64,000 bases of DNA from Closterium sp. NIES-65 (GCA_948144175.1 CANXME010002058.1:112501-176500); one strand, 5' to 3'; numbered from the stretch's first letter, positions 51,867-63,395 are shown. The notes: generated by a model from the sequence alone, not told the origin. Made by a program: numbers and translations.

Positions 51867-54800
51867 ATGGCTACCCCCAGTGTCCTTGCTTTTCACGCTG
51901 AGGGCCGCGCCATTGACTTTGAGGTCTGGGTCGACGACCTGCATCTGTTCTTGCAGTGCGATAGGGTAGACGACCTTTCTCTCTTTGACCTTACCTCTGG
52001 CGCCGTCCCTGCCCCTGCTGCTGATGCTGACCCCACTATTTGCTCCAAGTGGGCCACACGCGATGCTGTTGCACGTCTTGCTGTGCGTCGCCACCTGCCT
52101 ACCGCTGAGCGTGCACACTTTAGTCAGTACAAGAGTGCCCAGACCTTGTACGACGCTGTAGTTGCGCGCTACTCCTCCCCTGCCACTACTGCACTGAGCC
52201 GCCTCATGCTCCCCTTCCTCTTCCCTGACCTTGCCGCCTTTCCCACTGTCGCTAATCTCATTACGCACCTCCGCACTAGTGACACCCGCTACCGCGCTGC
52301 GCTTCCTGCTGACTTCTTCGCCAAGAACCCTCCTCCCATGTACATCACTCTCTACTTTCTAGTCACTCGTCTCCCTGACTCCCTTCGTGTAGTCCGGGAC
52401 CACTTCCTCGCGGTCTGTCCCACCACTCTCACACTCGACAGCCTTGAGAAGGCCCTCCTAGCGGCGCAGAAGAGCATCGTAGCTGTAGGAGCCTCTCGAG
52501 GTGACCCCTGCGCCCCCATCTTTGAGGGGTGTTCTCCTTCCCCTCTCTTGCCCTCTGTAGCCTCTGCCGCTGCGGCCGACCTCGTTGGTCTTGAGTCGGT
52601 CGGTGCGGCGTCTGCGCCTAGCGGGAGACGCCGCTCTGGCAAGGGCAAGGGGGGCAAGGGAACGGGTGGGACCAGCGGGGGCGGTGGAGGTGGAGGTGGA
52701 GGCGGCGGAGGGAGTGGGGGTGGCGGTGGAGGTGGTGGCGTGGGTGGGGGTGCTAGTGGCGGCAGTGGAGGCGGAGGTGGCGGCGGCGGTGGCGGTGGGA
52801 GCGGAGGTGGCGGAGGCGGTGGCGGTGGAGGAGGAGGCGGGAGTGGCGGTGGTGGAGGTGGTCGGAGTGGCGCTTCGCAGCGGAGCAGCACTGGAGGTGG
52901 TCTGCGCCAGCAGCAGAAGCAGCAGCAGCGTTCTCGCGACGTCCCCACCCCTCCGCAGCTCCGTGAGTGGTACACGCAGCGTCAGCGGGGTGGGAGTTTT
53001 GGTCCTTGCACCTACGTTCTTCGCACAAGCGACCGCGCTGGAGAGCAGTGTGGGGGTACCCACTCCGCCCAGCGCTGCTTTGGCCGCCTGACGGACGCTT
53101 GGCGCCAGCAGTTCCCGGAGGCCGCGGAGAACCCCCGCTGGGGAGAGCTGTCTAGGGCTGGTGTAGCTATTTTTGATCTTGACTTTGATGCTATCCTTGC
53201 TGTTATGTATGCTGTGACCGTTAGTGATGAGGGTGACTGTTACGGGTGTTTCCCGCCCGACCCGGGCATTGAGGCTGCTGCTCTAGGTGCCAGTGCGTCT
53301 GTGCTCTCAGGTACTGGTGAGGCTGCTCTCTCAGTACTAGTAAGTCTGCACTCTCAGGTACTACGTCGGCCTCTACCTCCCACACCTTCACCCTTGACTC
53401 TGGGGCGTCTCGCTCCTTCTTTCAGGGCCGCACCACACTCACGCCGCTTAGTCGGCCGGTTGCGGTGTCCCTGGCTGACCCCTCTGGGGGTCCTGTCCTG
53501 TCTCGCTTCTCCACAGTCCTTCCGTGTCCGGCGGCTCCCTCTGGCACCCTGTCTGGTCTCTACCTCCCCTCGTTCTCTACGAACTTGGTGAGTGGTGCTG
53601 ACCTACAGGATGCGGGAGTCCACCAGTTCACCCCTGCTCGTCAGCGAGTGACGCACTGCACAGAGGCTAGCACAGGTCGTCACCTGGCTACGTTTACACG
53701 TCAGCCAGGGTCGAGCCTGTACACACTGATCACTCCTTCTCCTCCAGTTCCTGAGTCTGGTAGGGTCCCTTCGTCCGGTCAGGTGTTTGCTGCAGCGTCC
53801 AGGTCTGGTCCTGAGTCTGCCCCCTGTTCGTGTCGTCGCCTATCTCACGAGACACTCCTCTGGCACCACCGCCTGGGTCACCCCTCTCTGCTTCGGCTCA
53901 GAGGCATGGCCTTCCGTCTCCTTGTCTCTGGTCTCCCCCGGTCCCTCCCTCCCCTTCCTCAGGGCCCTGGCCTTGCCTGTGTCCCCTGTGTCGAGGGACA
54001 CCAGAGTGCTGACCCTCACTCCTCCCAGTTTCCTCCAACAGAGGCTCCGTTGCAGACGCTTCACATGGACGTGTGGGGCCCTGCCCGCGTCCGTGGACTC
54101 GGTCACGAGCGCTGCTTCCTGTTGGTGGTTGACGACTACTCGCGTTACACTACGGTCTTCCCCTTGCGCAGCAAGGGTGATGTCACTGAGGTGCTGATCG
54201 ACTGGATCCGCGCAGCTCGTCTCCAGCTCAGGCAGAGCTTTGGCTCGGACTTTCCTGTGTTGCGTCTGCACTCAGACAGAGGCGGAGAGTTCTCCTCTGG
54301 CCTTCTGCGTGCCTACTGTTGTGCGCGAGGCATCCGTCAAACCTTCTCGCTTCCGGACTCACCGCAGCAAAATGGGATTGCAGAGCGCCGCATTGGCATG
54401 GTCATGGACGTCGCTCGTACGTCTATGATGCATGCGGCTGCCCCCCATTTTCTGTGGCCGTTTGCGGTCAGGTACGCGGCGCATCAGATCAACCTCCACC
54501 CCAGGGTCTCCAGGCCGGAGACCTCCCCAGCCCTGCTGTGGACGGAGAAGGTTGGCGATGCGTCGGCGTTCCGGGTCTGGGGATCTCGGGCGTTTGTCCG
54601 CGACTTGTCTGCGGACAAGCTGTCCCCTCGCGCTGCTCCCTGCGTCTTCCTGGGGTTTCCCCCCGACGCCCCTGGGTGGCAGTTCTACCACCCCAGCTCT
54701 CGCCGTGTTCTGTCCTCCCAGGACGTCACGTTCGACGAGTCCGTCCCCTTCTACCGCCTCTTCCCCTACCGCACTCCTTCCCTCCCGCCGCCACCGCACT

Positions 54801-57674
54801 TCTTTGTGCCAAGTCCCCCCCCCGGTAGACCCCCTTCCCCCTCAGGGTCCTGCCCCTTCAGGTGTGTCCCAGGTAGATGTAGTCGAGCCGGTCAAGGTTG
54901 CTGGTGACTCAGGTACTGCTGGGGGTGCTGAGCCTGGGGGTGCTGAGCCTGGGGGTGCTGAGTCTGGGGGTGCTGAGCCTGGGGGTGCTGAGCCTGGGGG
55001 TGCTGCGTCTGGAGCTGCTGAGCCTGGAGGTGTGGAGCCTGCGGCCACTGGACCTCCCCTTGTGTCGTCTGGCGGTACTGGGCCTGGAGGTTCTTTGGGT
55101 GTTTCGTCTCGGCGGGAGCCACTCTCTCCACAGGAGCTGCGTGAGTGGTTTGCTCGCCGCTGGAGGCGTACTTCTGGAGCTGGCGCTTCTTCGGCCGCTG
55201 AGGGTGCTGGTGCCGCCGGTCCCGGAGCTACTGGGCCTGCGGGTCCGCCTGGAGCTGGAGCTGCTGAGGGTGTTGGTTCTGAGACTACCACTGTCCGTCC
55301 TGGTGGTGGTCGTGCTGCGGGTGCTGCTGACGCTGCTGGAGGTCCTGCCGCTGGAGGTGCTGTTGGCGCTGGTGCTGCCGGAGGTGCTGAGGGTGCTGCT
55401 GCTGTCCCTGCTGTGTCTGGTGCCGCCGTGCGGCCTCGGCCGTACTTCGTTCCGCTCCTTCAGCAGGTTCTTGGTCTTCCTCCTCTCTTAGAGGGTCCAC
55501 CGCCTGTCCAGTCGCAGTCACAGTTACCGCCGGCCTCCCCACTGCCTTCTTCCTCTCCCTACACTAGTCCTACTGGAGGTCTTGCTGAGCGTCGTGAGCC
55601 TGCGTCTGGTCCTGCACCTGTTCGTGCTGCTCGCACCAGTGGTCGTAGTTCGCGTCAGCGTCCTCCTCCTGTCCCTGGCACGCACCGGATGTCTCTGCGT
55701 CCGTCCACTGCTCCTCTGCGTGCCCCTTTTCCCTCTCTTCCTGAGTCCTCTCTTCCTTCGCTTGCCGACCCTGAGTCGGACTCTCTTCGTGCTGCCAGTC
55801 CTACTGTCACGCGTCTCCTTGCTACTGTCGTCAATGACCCCTCCTTTGAGTCCACTGCTGCGTCTGCTCTTGTTGCTGAGCTCGTCGACTTTGCTGCTCG
55901 CTGTCGTCTAGACTACGCTGCTAGTCTTGTTGCTGAGTCTGCGTCTGTCTGTCCTCCGTCCGTCGGGGGTGAGTGTGCTCTTGGCACGGACGTCCTTGAG
56001 GACAGGCAGGAGGAGTTCCAGTGTCTGGCTGCTGCTTCACCTCATCTCGCGTCTGTACTGCTTGCCCCTGAGGGAGACCCGGATGCACTAGACATCCCGA
56101 CTCCGCGCTCTTACGCGGAGGGCGTAGAGGGTCCCTACTCCTCTCAGTGGCAGGCAGCTATGGATGCAGAGATGGCTTCCTGGAAGTCCACAGGCACCTA
56201 CGTTGACGCGGTTCCCCCTCCTGGGGCGAACATCGTCACTGGGATGTGGATCTTCAGGGTGAAGCGGCCGTCGGGCTCTCCACCTGTCTTCAAGGCGCGG
56301 TACGTGGCTCGTGGCTTCAGTCAGCGGCAGGGAGTTGACTACTTTCAGACCTTCTCTCCCACCCCGAAGATGACCACTCTTCGGGTGCTGCTGCACATAG
56401 CCACTCAGCGCGACTACGAGCTCCACTCTCTTGACTTCAGCACTGCTTTCTTGCAGGGTAGCCTGCACGAGGAGATCTGGCGGCGCCGTCCACCTGGCTT
56501 CACTGGGACTTTCCCTCCTGGCACCCAGTGGAGCCTCCGACGGCCAGTCTACGGTCTCCGCCAGGCACCGCGTGAGTGGCACGACACACTGAGGACTACG
56601 CTTGCGGCTCTTGGGTTTGCTCCCTCTACTGCTGACCCGTCGTTGTTTCTGCGCACCGACACTTCTCTGCCGCCATTCTACATCCTCGTGTACGTCGACG
56701 ACTTGGTCTTTGCCACAGCGGACACTGCTGGACTCGCCTACGTGAAGTCCGAGCTGTAGAAGAGACACACGTGCACAGACCTGGGTGAACTGCGCAGCTA
56801 CCTTGGCTTGCAGATCACTCGGGACAGAGCACGCCGCACCATTACCTTGACTCAGTCACACATGGTGCAGCAGGTCCTTCAGCGCTTCGGCTTCACGTAC
56901 TCCTCGCCTCAGGCCACTCCTCTGTCTACTCGCCACTCGCTCTCAGCTCTGCCTTCGGATGAGTCCGTAGAGTCGAGTGGCCCGTACCCTGAGCTTGTTG
57001 GCTGCCTCATGTACCTGATGACCTGCACACGACCTGACCTTGCATACCCTCTTAGCATCTTGGCACGCTATGTTGCTCCTGGGAGACACCGACCAGAGCA
57101 CATGGCTACAGCGAAGAGGGTGTTGCGCTACTTGTGCAGTACGTCGGGCATGGGGCTAGTGCTTGGAGGGCGGAGTCCAGTGGTCCTCACTGGGCACGCG
57201 GACGCTTCTTGGGCTGACGACCAGGCTACGCAGCGGTCGTCGCAGGGTTACACCTTCAGTCTTGGTTCCGGCTATGTTTCGTGGCGGGCTACTCGCTCGT
57301 CTTCTGTTCTCGGCTCCAGTTGTGAGGCTGAGATCTACGCCGGGGCCATGGCTGCTCAGGAGCTTCGCTGGCTCACCTACCTGCTGACTGACCTTGGAGA
57401 GCCGCCTCGTTCTCCTCCAGTGCTGTACGTAGACAACAAGGCCATGCTGGCCTTGTGTCGAGAGCAGCGCCTGGAGCACAGAACGAAGCACATTGCTCTC
57501 TGCTACTTTCTTGCTCGTGAGCTGCAGCTGCGTGGTCAGTTGCGACTTGCGTACGTGGCCTCTGAGGCCAACACTGCTGATGTTTTCACCAAGGCACTTC
57601 CGCCTTGTGATCATCAGCGTTTCTGTACTCAGCTGGGACTTGTCCCAGTCTTGCCTCACTTGCTCACCTCTTGA
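51867..57674 (+). pseudogene. Element F gag-pol, three lesions
   Basis: It starts at ATG 51867 (MATPSVLAFHAEGRAIDF). Gag has a poly-Gly tract (about 52670-52865), PPQLREWYTQRQ and CTYVLRTSDRAGEQCGGTHS...C. A small deletion near 53330-53345 shifts the frame just before protease (LDSGASRSFFQGRT). Integrase is open, with WHHRLGHPS, HMDVWGPARV, HSDRGGEF and NGIAERRIG. A C9 run at 54814-54822 (C8 in element B) shifts the frame again in the integrase-linker border. The linker has AEPGG repeats and SPQELREWFARRWRRTS. RT has YVDD. TAG 56757 replaces CAG after VKSEL, as in element A. RNase H is open to 57674 (LTGHADASWADDQ, SSCEAEIYAGAMA, YVDNKAMLALC, VLPHLLTS). Confidence 0.9.
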
Positions 57675-57888
57675 CCTTACTTGTACTCTTGCATATATAT
57701 ATACCTGCTCTTGCTTGTTTAGACTTATATATATATATGTCTCCTCCTGCATGTGAACTGGCCTTGTGGCCTTGATCTTGTGCTCAGACTGTGTGGTGAC
57801 GTTGTGATCCACCCTGAGCTTGCTTTGCTTTGCTTTGCTTGACTGGTCTTGTGACCCATTGTTCTCCCCCACTTTGCCTATGGGGGTG
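57675..57888 (+). other. Element F 3' tail and polypurine tract
   Basis: Family tail with two (TA)n tracts (about 57691-57701 and 57725-57737), 'gaactggccttgtggcc', 'gctttgctttgctttgcttg', and CTATGGGGGTG before the LTR. Confidence 0.75.
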
Positions 57889-58019
57889 TGTCAGAATGTT
57901 ATAGCTTATGCTTTTGTGTAGGCTATAGTGGGGTATCCCATAAGGGGTACAACCCAATTAGGGTTAGTACTTGTACCCACTTCACTCATAGTTTATTCAT
58001 TCTCGTTCTATTCTTCACA
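57889..58019 (+). repeat. Element F 3' LTR
   Basis: This 131-bp LTR runs from TGTCAGAATG to ATTCTTCACA, followed by the duplicated GTGTG. Confidence 0.92.
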
Positions 58020-58198
58020 GTGTGTCCACTCGAACTGGATTTGATAGAATTGATCATTTTTTTTAGGATACACTGATTGTGTTGTTTCTTGTGACGGTTG
58101 GATGATTCAAATATTAGGCTATTGACTTCCCCCCAATGCTAGGCAAGGGATGCGGTAGCCTAGTGTATGGGTCAGTCAACTTTCACTCATTTCCATCA
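58020..58198. repeat. Host repeat copy 2 with conserved hairpin
   Basis: It resembles 40906-41090. The hairpin at 58114-58163 pairs TTAGGCTA with TAGCCTAG, where copy 1 pairs CTAAGCTA with TAGCTTAG. One A-T pair has become G-C, so pairing is kept. No gene. Confidence 0.5.
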
Positions 58199-58215
58199 TT
58201 ACCGAATGCATTCAT

Positions 58216-58346
58216 TGTCAGAACATATAGCTTGTGCTTATTGTGTAGGCTATAGTGGGGTAGCCCATAAGGGGTACAACCCAATTAGGGTTAGTACTTG
58301 TACTCAGTTCGTTCATAGTTCATCCATTCTCGTTTCAGTTTTCTCA
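58216..58346 (+). repeat. Solo LTR of the A-G family
   Basis: A 131-bp LTR (TGTCAGAACA to GTTTTCTCA) flanked by TTCAT on both sides (58211-58215 and 58347-58351), with no internal sequence. This is the expected product of recombination between the two LTRs of an element. It is closest to the LTRs of B, C and F. Confidence 0.9.
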
Positions 58347-58351
58347 TTCAT

Positions 58352-59093
58352 TTCACTATACACATAACTGGTATAAAGAAGTACGTATTTAGTATGCATC
58401 ACTGCAGCATATGCATTAGGGCTGATTTTATCAGGGTAATTACCCTGATTTCAGGGTGATTACAGGCTTCTGACTTGGCGGTCCCTGCAAACTCAGGTTT
58501 TGTATTTTGTGAACTCTGATCCAATCAGAGAAGCTACTTAACTGACTCTGAATTCTTGTAACTAGGCTTAGAGTAGTGTAGTTGCGGACTCTTTCTATGC
58601 AGGGTATGCGTTCCGTGGACTCTAAATGTGAGGGTATCGGGACGAAGTTTCCTAGAAGCTTCGTTTCGATAACCCCCATGTGCGTGATCATTTCTTCGAG
58701 TGGCCCCAAGTGAGGTACCCCCTTCACGCGCCCGTGAGTGACGTAATACCGACAAATGAAAACACTGACGTGCTGTACATCACAGCTGGCAACAGCGCCA
58801 ACGCAGCCAAATCAATTATACGGTGCTGCCACTGGCAAAAATGGCCTATTGACCGCATGCGGTGGCAGCCAAGGAGTCCATGAATGAATTCGGCCTTGAA
58901 TGCAACGACGAATTCATCGTCGAATGTTGCCATCAAGTCCGTGGAATCGCGGCGCGGTGGTTTCGTGCTCCCGCCATCTCCAACCTTCCCTTCCCTCCCC
59001 ATACAAACAGCCAACGTTCCTTTGTTCACTGGTGTGTTCTTTCCATTCCGTGCATTCATTGTCTCATTTTCCTCTCGTTCAGTTTAGCCACCA
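58352..59093. other. Upstream region of the hAT gene
   Basis: At 58417 TAGGGCTGA resembles a hAT terminal repeat start (compare the MITE end TAGGGATGA), but the other end of the element lies beyond element G. At 58430-58449 is a perfect 20-bp palindrome, ATCAGGGTAATTACCCTGAT, and a partial repeat of it follows ('cagggtgattac'). Such subterminal repeats are common transposase sites in hAT elements; that role is inference. A conserved coding stretch is not visible before 59094. The context at the ATG, ACCAATGG, is a good plant-type start. Confidence 0.4.
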
Positions 59094-60085
59094 ATGGAGG
59101 CCATGCCGGCCGACGAAGCTGCTCCGGACACTGGCCCCGACGAGCCGCCTGTAACAGCGAAACCAACAGCGCCGTCCCAGCCGGAGAAAGCTTCGGATGC
59201 TCCCCGCTCTGGGCTAGATTTTCTTAGAGCTACGGCTACTCCCGTCACACCTGAACCGCCTAGGTCTACCGTTCACGACTCTGCCCCTGTAGTAACCCCT
59301 ACTCCTACTGCTTCTCCTATTCCCGTCCTGTTCACTCTCCCCCTGGCTGTTGCTGGCAGCAGCAAAGATCCTCCACCGCCCTCGCCCAGTCTTACTCCAA
59401 GCACGGTGCGGGTGTCCCTTGGCCCGCCGTCGGCTACTTCCGCTCCCAAGCGTGCGCGATCTGGTAAGTGGGCGCAGAGTACTCTGCTGGTGGGAGGCCG
59501 CCGTATTCCACCGCCGGAAAAGCCCGATGAGCCTGCACATGAAGAAGCTGAGCTGCCGGAAGAAGGTGACATCCCGGTGCGCGCGGATACCGGCTCGCCG
59601 GCACTCACCAAGACGCAGCTGCAAGAGCAAATGTACCTGGAGGCGAGTGTTAATTACGAGACAAAGTGGGCGGGATACTTTTCTTGGCTTGTGTTTGGGA
59701 AAACCAAGGACGGTTTCCCGTACGTGAAGTGCAGCATCTGCATGTCGTACGGTAAGGGGAACACAAGGTACGCCATGCAGGGAGACGACGGAGGCCGTGA
59801 CTTGCAGACGTAGTCGTTCCTGGCGCACGAGCATACGGACGCACACATGGCGGCGGTGGACCGCCAGATGAAGATTGCGGCGGGAATCCGCGAGGGGCAG
59901 CAGGTGATTTCGGAATTCATCAACTCCGACGTCGAGGGCCGCCGCGCGATACGGCTGATGCGCTCGACTCAGTTCCTGTGCCAGTGCGACGCGCCGATTA
60001 GCATGTTTCCTAAGCTGATGCGGCATCTTGCGGAGCAGGACACGCCAGACATTCCCCGGTAGTCGTACAGCGTTTATCTCACGCG

Positions 60086-60182
60086 GTAAGTGACGGCTCA
60101 AATTGATTGCAAATTTAAACATGCACGTCAAACAACTTGCTTGACTATCGTGTACTGATAATTTCTCTGTCCTTTGTTGCAG
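60086..60182 (+). other. Intron 1 of the hAT gene
   Basis: GTAAGT donor and TTGTTGCAG acceptor. The split codon CG|C restores R before YGFQQMVHSM. Confidence 0.8.
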
Positions 60183-60572
60183 CTACGGCTTCCAGCAGAT
60201 GGTCCACAGCATGAGCACTTACCTCACCTGGGTGCAGATGGACCACGTCCTGGCATCACCGTTCCTGGGCATCCAGTGCGACGAGAGCACTGACCGCACG
60301 CGAGGGAAACACATGATTGTGTACCTTACATTTCTGAAGAACCGCCAAGTTGCATGCGAGTTTTTCACTTTGCTGACAGTCGAGCGGTGTGATGCAGGGT
60401 CCTTGTTTGAGGTGCTTCTGAACCATCTTCGCTCCGCTGCCGTCGATGTGTCCAAGATCGTCGGCATCAGCACGGACGGGGTGTTGGTCATGACCGGGAG
60501 AGAGAACGGATTGGTGGCGCGTCTTCGTGAACACGTCCCTCATCTGTTCTCATGCCACTGCATCGCCCATCG

Positions 60573-60659
60573 GTATGTGAGTTGGTCTGTATTGTAGCAT
60601 GTTATCTACGCTGATTGGTTTACTAACAAACCATAATACTTGTTCCCTGCTTCACACAG
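60573..60659 (+). other. Intron 2 of the hAT gene
   Basis: GTATGT donor, a TACTAAC branch-point match at 60621-60627, TTCACACAG acceptor. It joins CIAHR to EALAVKDAAD. Confidence 0.85.
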
Positions 60660-61029
60660 TGAGGCGTTGGCTGTGAAGGACGCCGCTGACTCAAACCCGG
60701 ATCTCGGCATGGTCGACAAGGTGGTGCGCACTGTGGCGACTCTGCTCGGAAACTCCAGCGTGTGGAGTCAGTGGTTCAAGTACCTGCAGCGTGTGATTTA
60801 CAAGACCAACCTGGAAGTCCAAGGCATCCACACGGTGCGGTGGCTGTCTCGGGGAGATGCGGTGGCCAGGCTGTGCAAGGTCCTCGGCGCTTGCATCGTG
60901 CTGCTCTGGGAGCACAGTCACAAGGCGTACGAGATTGTCACCTGCTACAAGTTTCAGTTCTGCTTGTTTTTCTTGGCCGACATCTTGGCGGACATGAACG
61001 ACCTCAACCGCTGCTTCCAGAGACAAAAG

Positions 61030-61124
61030 GTGAGGTCGCATGTTTGTATGATGTTGCTACGTGAGGTTCGTAGCTGCACTGTTGCTCATCCTTCTCCCTC
61101 TTGTCTACCCCTGCTCTGACACAG
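61030..61124 (+). other. Intron 3 of the hAT gene
   Basis: GTGAGG donor and CTGACACAG acceptor, phase 0. It joins CFQRQK to LDVTEIAKT. Confidence 0.8.
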
Positions 61125-61696
61125 CTGGACGTGACTGAGATTGCGAAGACGATCAAGTCCACAACGAGTGACCTGACGGAGCGCTACTTGACGCCAGAGA
61201 AAGCTTTCGGGGGCGAAGGGAAGAGCTGGCTGGTGAACTTCCTCAAAGTCCACAAGGAGGGTGGAGGCAAACAGGTCCGGGTGCGCGGCGTGGACGGTGC
61301 TGGACGCCCGATCAACCACCTGTACACCATGCATGAGCGGAAGCTGAAGGGGCACAAACACGGAAGCACCTACGCAGACTGCGTGAAGCTGTGCCGCAAA
61401 TTCGCCCGTGACTGCGTGGACAACCTCAACAACCGACTGGATGACCTTGGGTAGCTTGGGCCGACGAAGCTGTTCCAGGCGGGGAAGTGGCCGAAGAACA
61501 AGGCCCAGCGAGAGAAGAAGTGTAAGGAGTGGCTGAACGGATGCAGCAGGCTGTTCCGCAACAAGCTGCCGGGATTCGACCTCAAAGCAGCAGAGAGGGA
61601 GCTTCCAACCTTCTGCGCGATCATGGAGGCACACCATGAGATGGAGAGCTTCACACAGGGCCTGACCAACTTCCTTGGGAGCGCAGACTCCAAGAG

Positions 61697-61787
61697 GTAG
61701 CCTATACTTTGCTAACATGGGTTTTACAATCTTGTTGCGCATCGCTAACTGTTTCCGTTGTGTTGTGTGTACGAATGTGCCTGGCAG
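61697..61787 (+). other. Intron 4 of the hAT gene
   Basis: GTAGCC donor and GCCTGGCAG acceptor. The split codon AG|G leads into RWPNLILLWQALAVLPLST. The donor is the weakest of the four. Confidence 0.7.
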
Positions 61788-62008
61788 GAGATGGCCCAAC
61801 CTCATCCTGCTGTGGCAGGCGCTGGCTGTGCTCCCCCTCTCCACTGTGGAGTGCGAGAGGGGGTTCTCCAGGCAGAACGTCATCAAGTCCTGGGTGCGAG
61901 GAGCGCTGTGCAACGCGCGTCTGGGGGAGCTGATGCAGATATCGCTCCTCAAGTATGAGATCGAATGGCCGGAGGCACTGGAGGTGTGGAGGTCCCTGCG
62001 GAGGAGGC

Positions 62009-62141
62009 TGTCAAACATTATATATGTTATGCTTGTGTAGGCTACAGTGGGTTAGCCTATAGGGGGTACACAATTCTAGGGTTTCCTACTTGTACTCATT
62101 TCACTGCTAGTTTCATTCATTCCTGTTCGCTTATTCTCACA
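62009..62141 (+). repeat. Element G 5' LTR
   Basis: This 133-bp LTR runs from TGTCAAACAT to TATTCTCACA. The hAT reading frame continues into it for eleven codons, to TAG at 62038-62040. Confidence 0.88.
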
Positions 62142-63395
62142 TGGTATAGAGCGGGTCCTTCTACGGACCGTTTTTTTTGGGCCCACCGAAGCGCCCCCCG
62201 AGGCGCGATCTTTTCTTTAGCGACCCCTCGGGTCGCCATTTCCCCTGCGGCCCCGCCGCCTTCACTGACGCGGCCCCGCCGCCCTCTCTTACGCGGCTCC
62301 GCCGCCTGCTCTCACGCGGCCCCGCCCCGGCTCCTTCGCGGCCCCGCCGCCTGCTCTCGCGCGGCCCCGTCCCGGCTTCTACGCGGCCCCGCCCCGGCTT
62401 TCACGCGGCCCCGCCGACGGCTTTGTCGCGGCCCCGCCCAGGCCCTTACGCGGCTCCGCCGCCTGCTCTCACGCGGCCCCGCCCCGGCTCCTTCGCGGCC
62501 CCGCCGCCTGCTCTCGCGCGGCCCCGCCCCGGCTTCTACGCGGCCCCGCCCCGGCTTTCACGCGGCCCCGCCGACGGCTTTGTCGCGGCCCCGCCCAGGC
62601 CCTTACGCGGCTCCGCCGCCTGCTCTCACGCGGCCCCGCCCCGGCTCCTTCGCGGCCCCGCCGCCTGCTCTCGCGCGGCCCCGCCCCGGCTTCTACGCGG
62701 CCCCGCCCCGGCTTTCACGCGGCCCCGCCGACGGCTCTGTCGCGGCCCCGCCCAGGCCCTTACGCGGCCCCGCCGCCTGCCCCCGTCGCGGCCCGGTCAC
62801 CTCCTGACGGCCCCGCCGTCCCTTCGTGACGGCCCCGCCGTCCCTTCCTGACGGCCCCGCCGTCCCCTCCTGACGGCTCCTGCCGTCCCCTTCTACCGGC
62901 CCCGCAACTGCACCTGCTGGCCCCGCCGCTGCACCTACCGGCCCCCCACCACCCACCCCCCCTTTTCCCGTCGCCTGTCGAGGCGACCTGAGGGGGCCGC
63001 AAGCGGTGTGGCCTCCCCTGCTTCTCCTCCTCCTTCATCTCCCCTGCAGCAGCCGAGCCGCCCCACAGCCGAGCCGCCCTGCCGCCGAGCCGCCGGGTTG
63101 CTGAGCTGCAGTTGCTGCCGAGCCGCCCTGCCGCCGAGCCGCCGAGTCACCGAGCTACTGAGCTGCAGTTGCTGCTGAGCCGCCTTGCCGCCGAGCCGCC
63201 CGAGTCGCCCGAGCCGCGGAGCCGCCGAGCTGCCGAGCCGCTGAGTCGCCGAACCTACTCTTCCCACCACTGGTGAGCTCTTGCCCTGCTAGCACGCTGC
63301 GCGTCGCCTGCTTGCCTGCCTGCCTGCCTTTTGGCTTGCCTGGCTACCTGCCTCCCTGCTGCTAGTCCTGCTCCTGCTTCTACTTGCGGAGCCAA
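62142..63395 (+). promoter_or_regulatory. Element G leader: primer site, hairpin, 157-bp repeats
   Basis: Primer site TGGTATAGAGCGGG at 62142-62155. The hairpin pairs GGTCC (62154-62158) with GGACC (62165-62169), different bases from A, C, F and D. GGGCCCACC is at 62179-62187. Array 1 is a higher-order repeat of period 157 bp: 'ctccttcgcggccccgcc' recurs at 62331, 62488 and 62645, each period holding several 'cgcggccccgccccggct' subunits. 62800-62940 has 'cctgacggccccgccgtccc' units. Array 2 (63050-63250) has 'gccgagccgcc' units. No gene is seen. Confidence 0.75.

Larger units (their letters stand above)
50728..58019 (+). mobile_element. Copia element F, nearly complete
   Basis: A 7292-bp plus-strand element with 131-bp LTRs (50728-50858 and 57889-58019, about four mismatches) and target duplication GTGTG (50723-50727 and 58020-58024). 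It is inserted in host DNA. Primer site, leader arrays, gag-pol, tail and polypurine tract are present. Gag-pol has two frameshifts and one stop. All catalytic residues of protease, integrase and RT that I checked are encoded. Confidence 0.93.
59094..62008 (+). pseudogene. hAT-family transposase gene, five exons, three TAG stops
   Basis: Exons read as 59094-60085, 60183-60572, 60660-61029, 61125-61696 and 61788-62008. The introns are 60086-60182, 60573-60659, 61030-61124 and 61697-61787, all GT-AG; intron 2 carries TACTAAC. Joined exons keep one frame. The N-terminus is Pro/Thr/Ala-rich; a zinc-finger-like CSIC then HTDAH follows. The transposase core has the first catalytic Asp in GIQCDEST (codon 60280-60282), the second in GISTDGVLVMTG (60475-60477), CIAH after it and an RW box in HTVRWLSRGD. 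The C-terminal dimerisation motif is LPLSTVECERGFSRQN. This order matches animal and plant ZNF862/KIAA1586-like hAT proteins as I remember them. In-frame TAG codons lie at 59811, 60060 and 61452. Copia element G cuts the last exon at 62008. Upstream 5' TIR is only tentative. Confidence 0.85.

Noticed and set aside
59214..60131. 305-codon minus-strand frame
   Set aside because: Antisense of hAT exon 1; low-complexity Arg/Ser content and no recognisable domain.
59811..61454. Reassigned TAG codon in the hAT gene
   Set aside because: Three TAGs alone do not show recoding. Copia genes in the same window end normally, and TAG interrupts them where CAG stands in relatives.
61086..62018. 310-codon minus-strand frame
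   Set aside because: Antisense of hAT exons 4 and 5. It crosses two well-supported introns, and the sense strand carries the domain motifs.
62290..62790. Regularly repeated units, considered as a CRISPR array
   Set aside because: Units are contiguous tandem repeats without unique spacers, in an LTR-element leader of a eukaryote.
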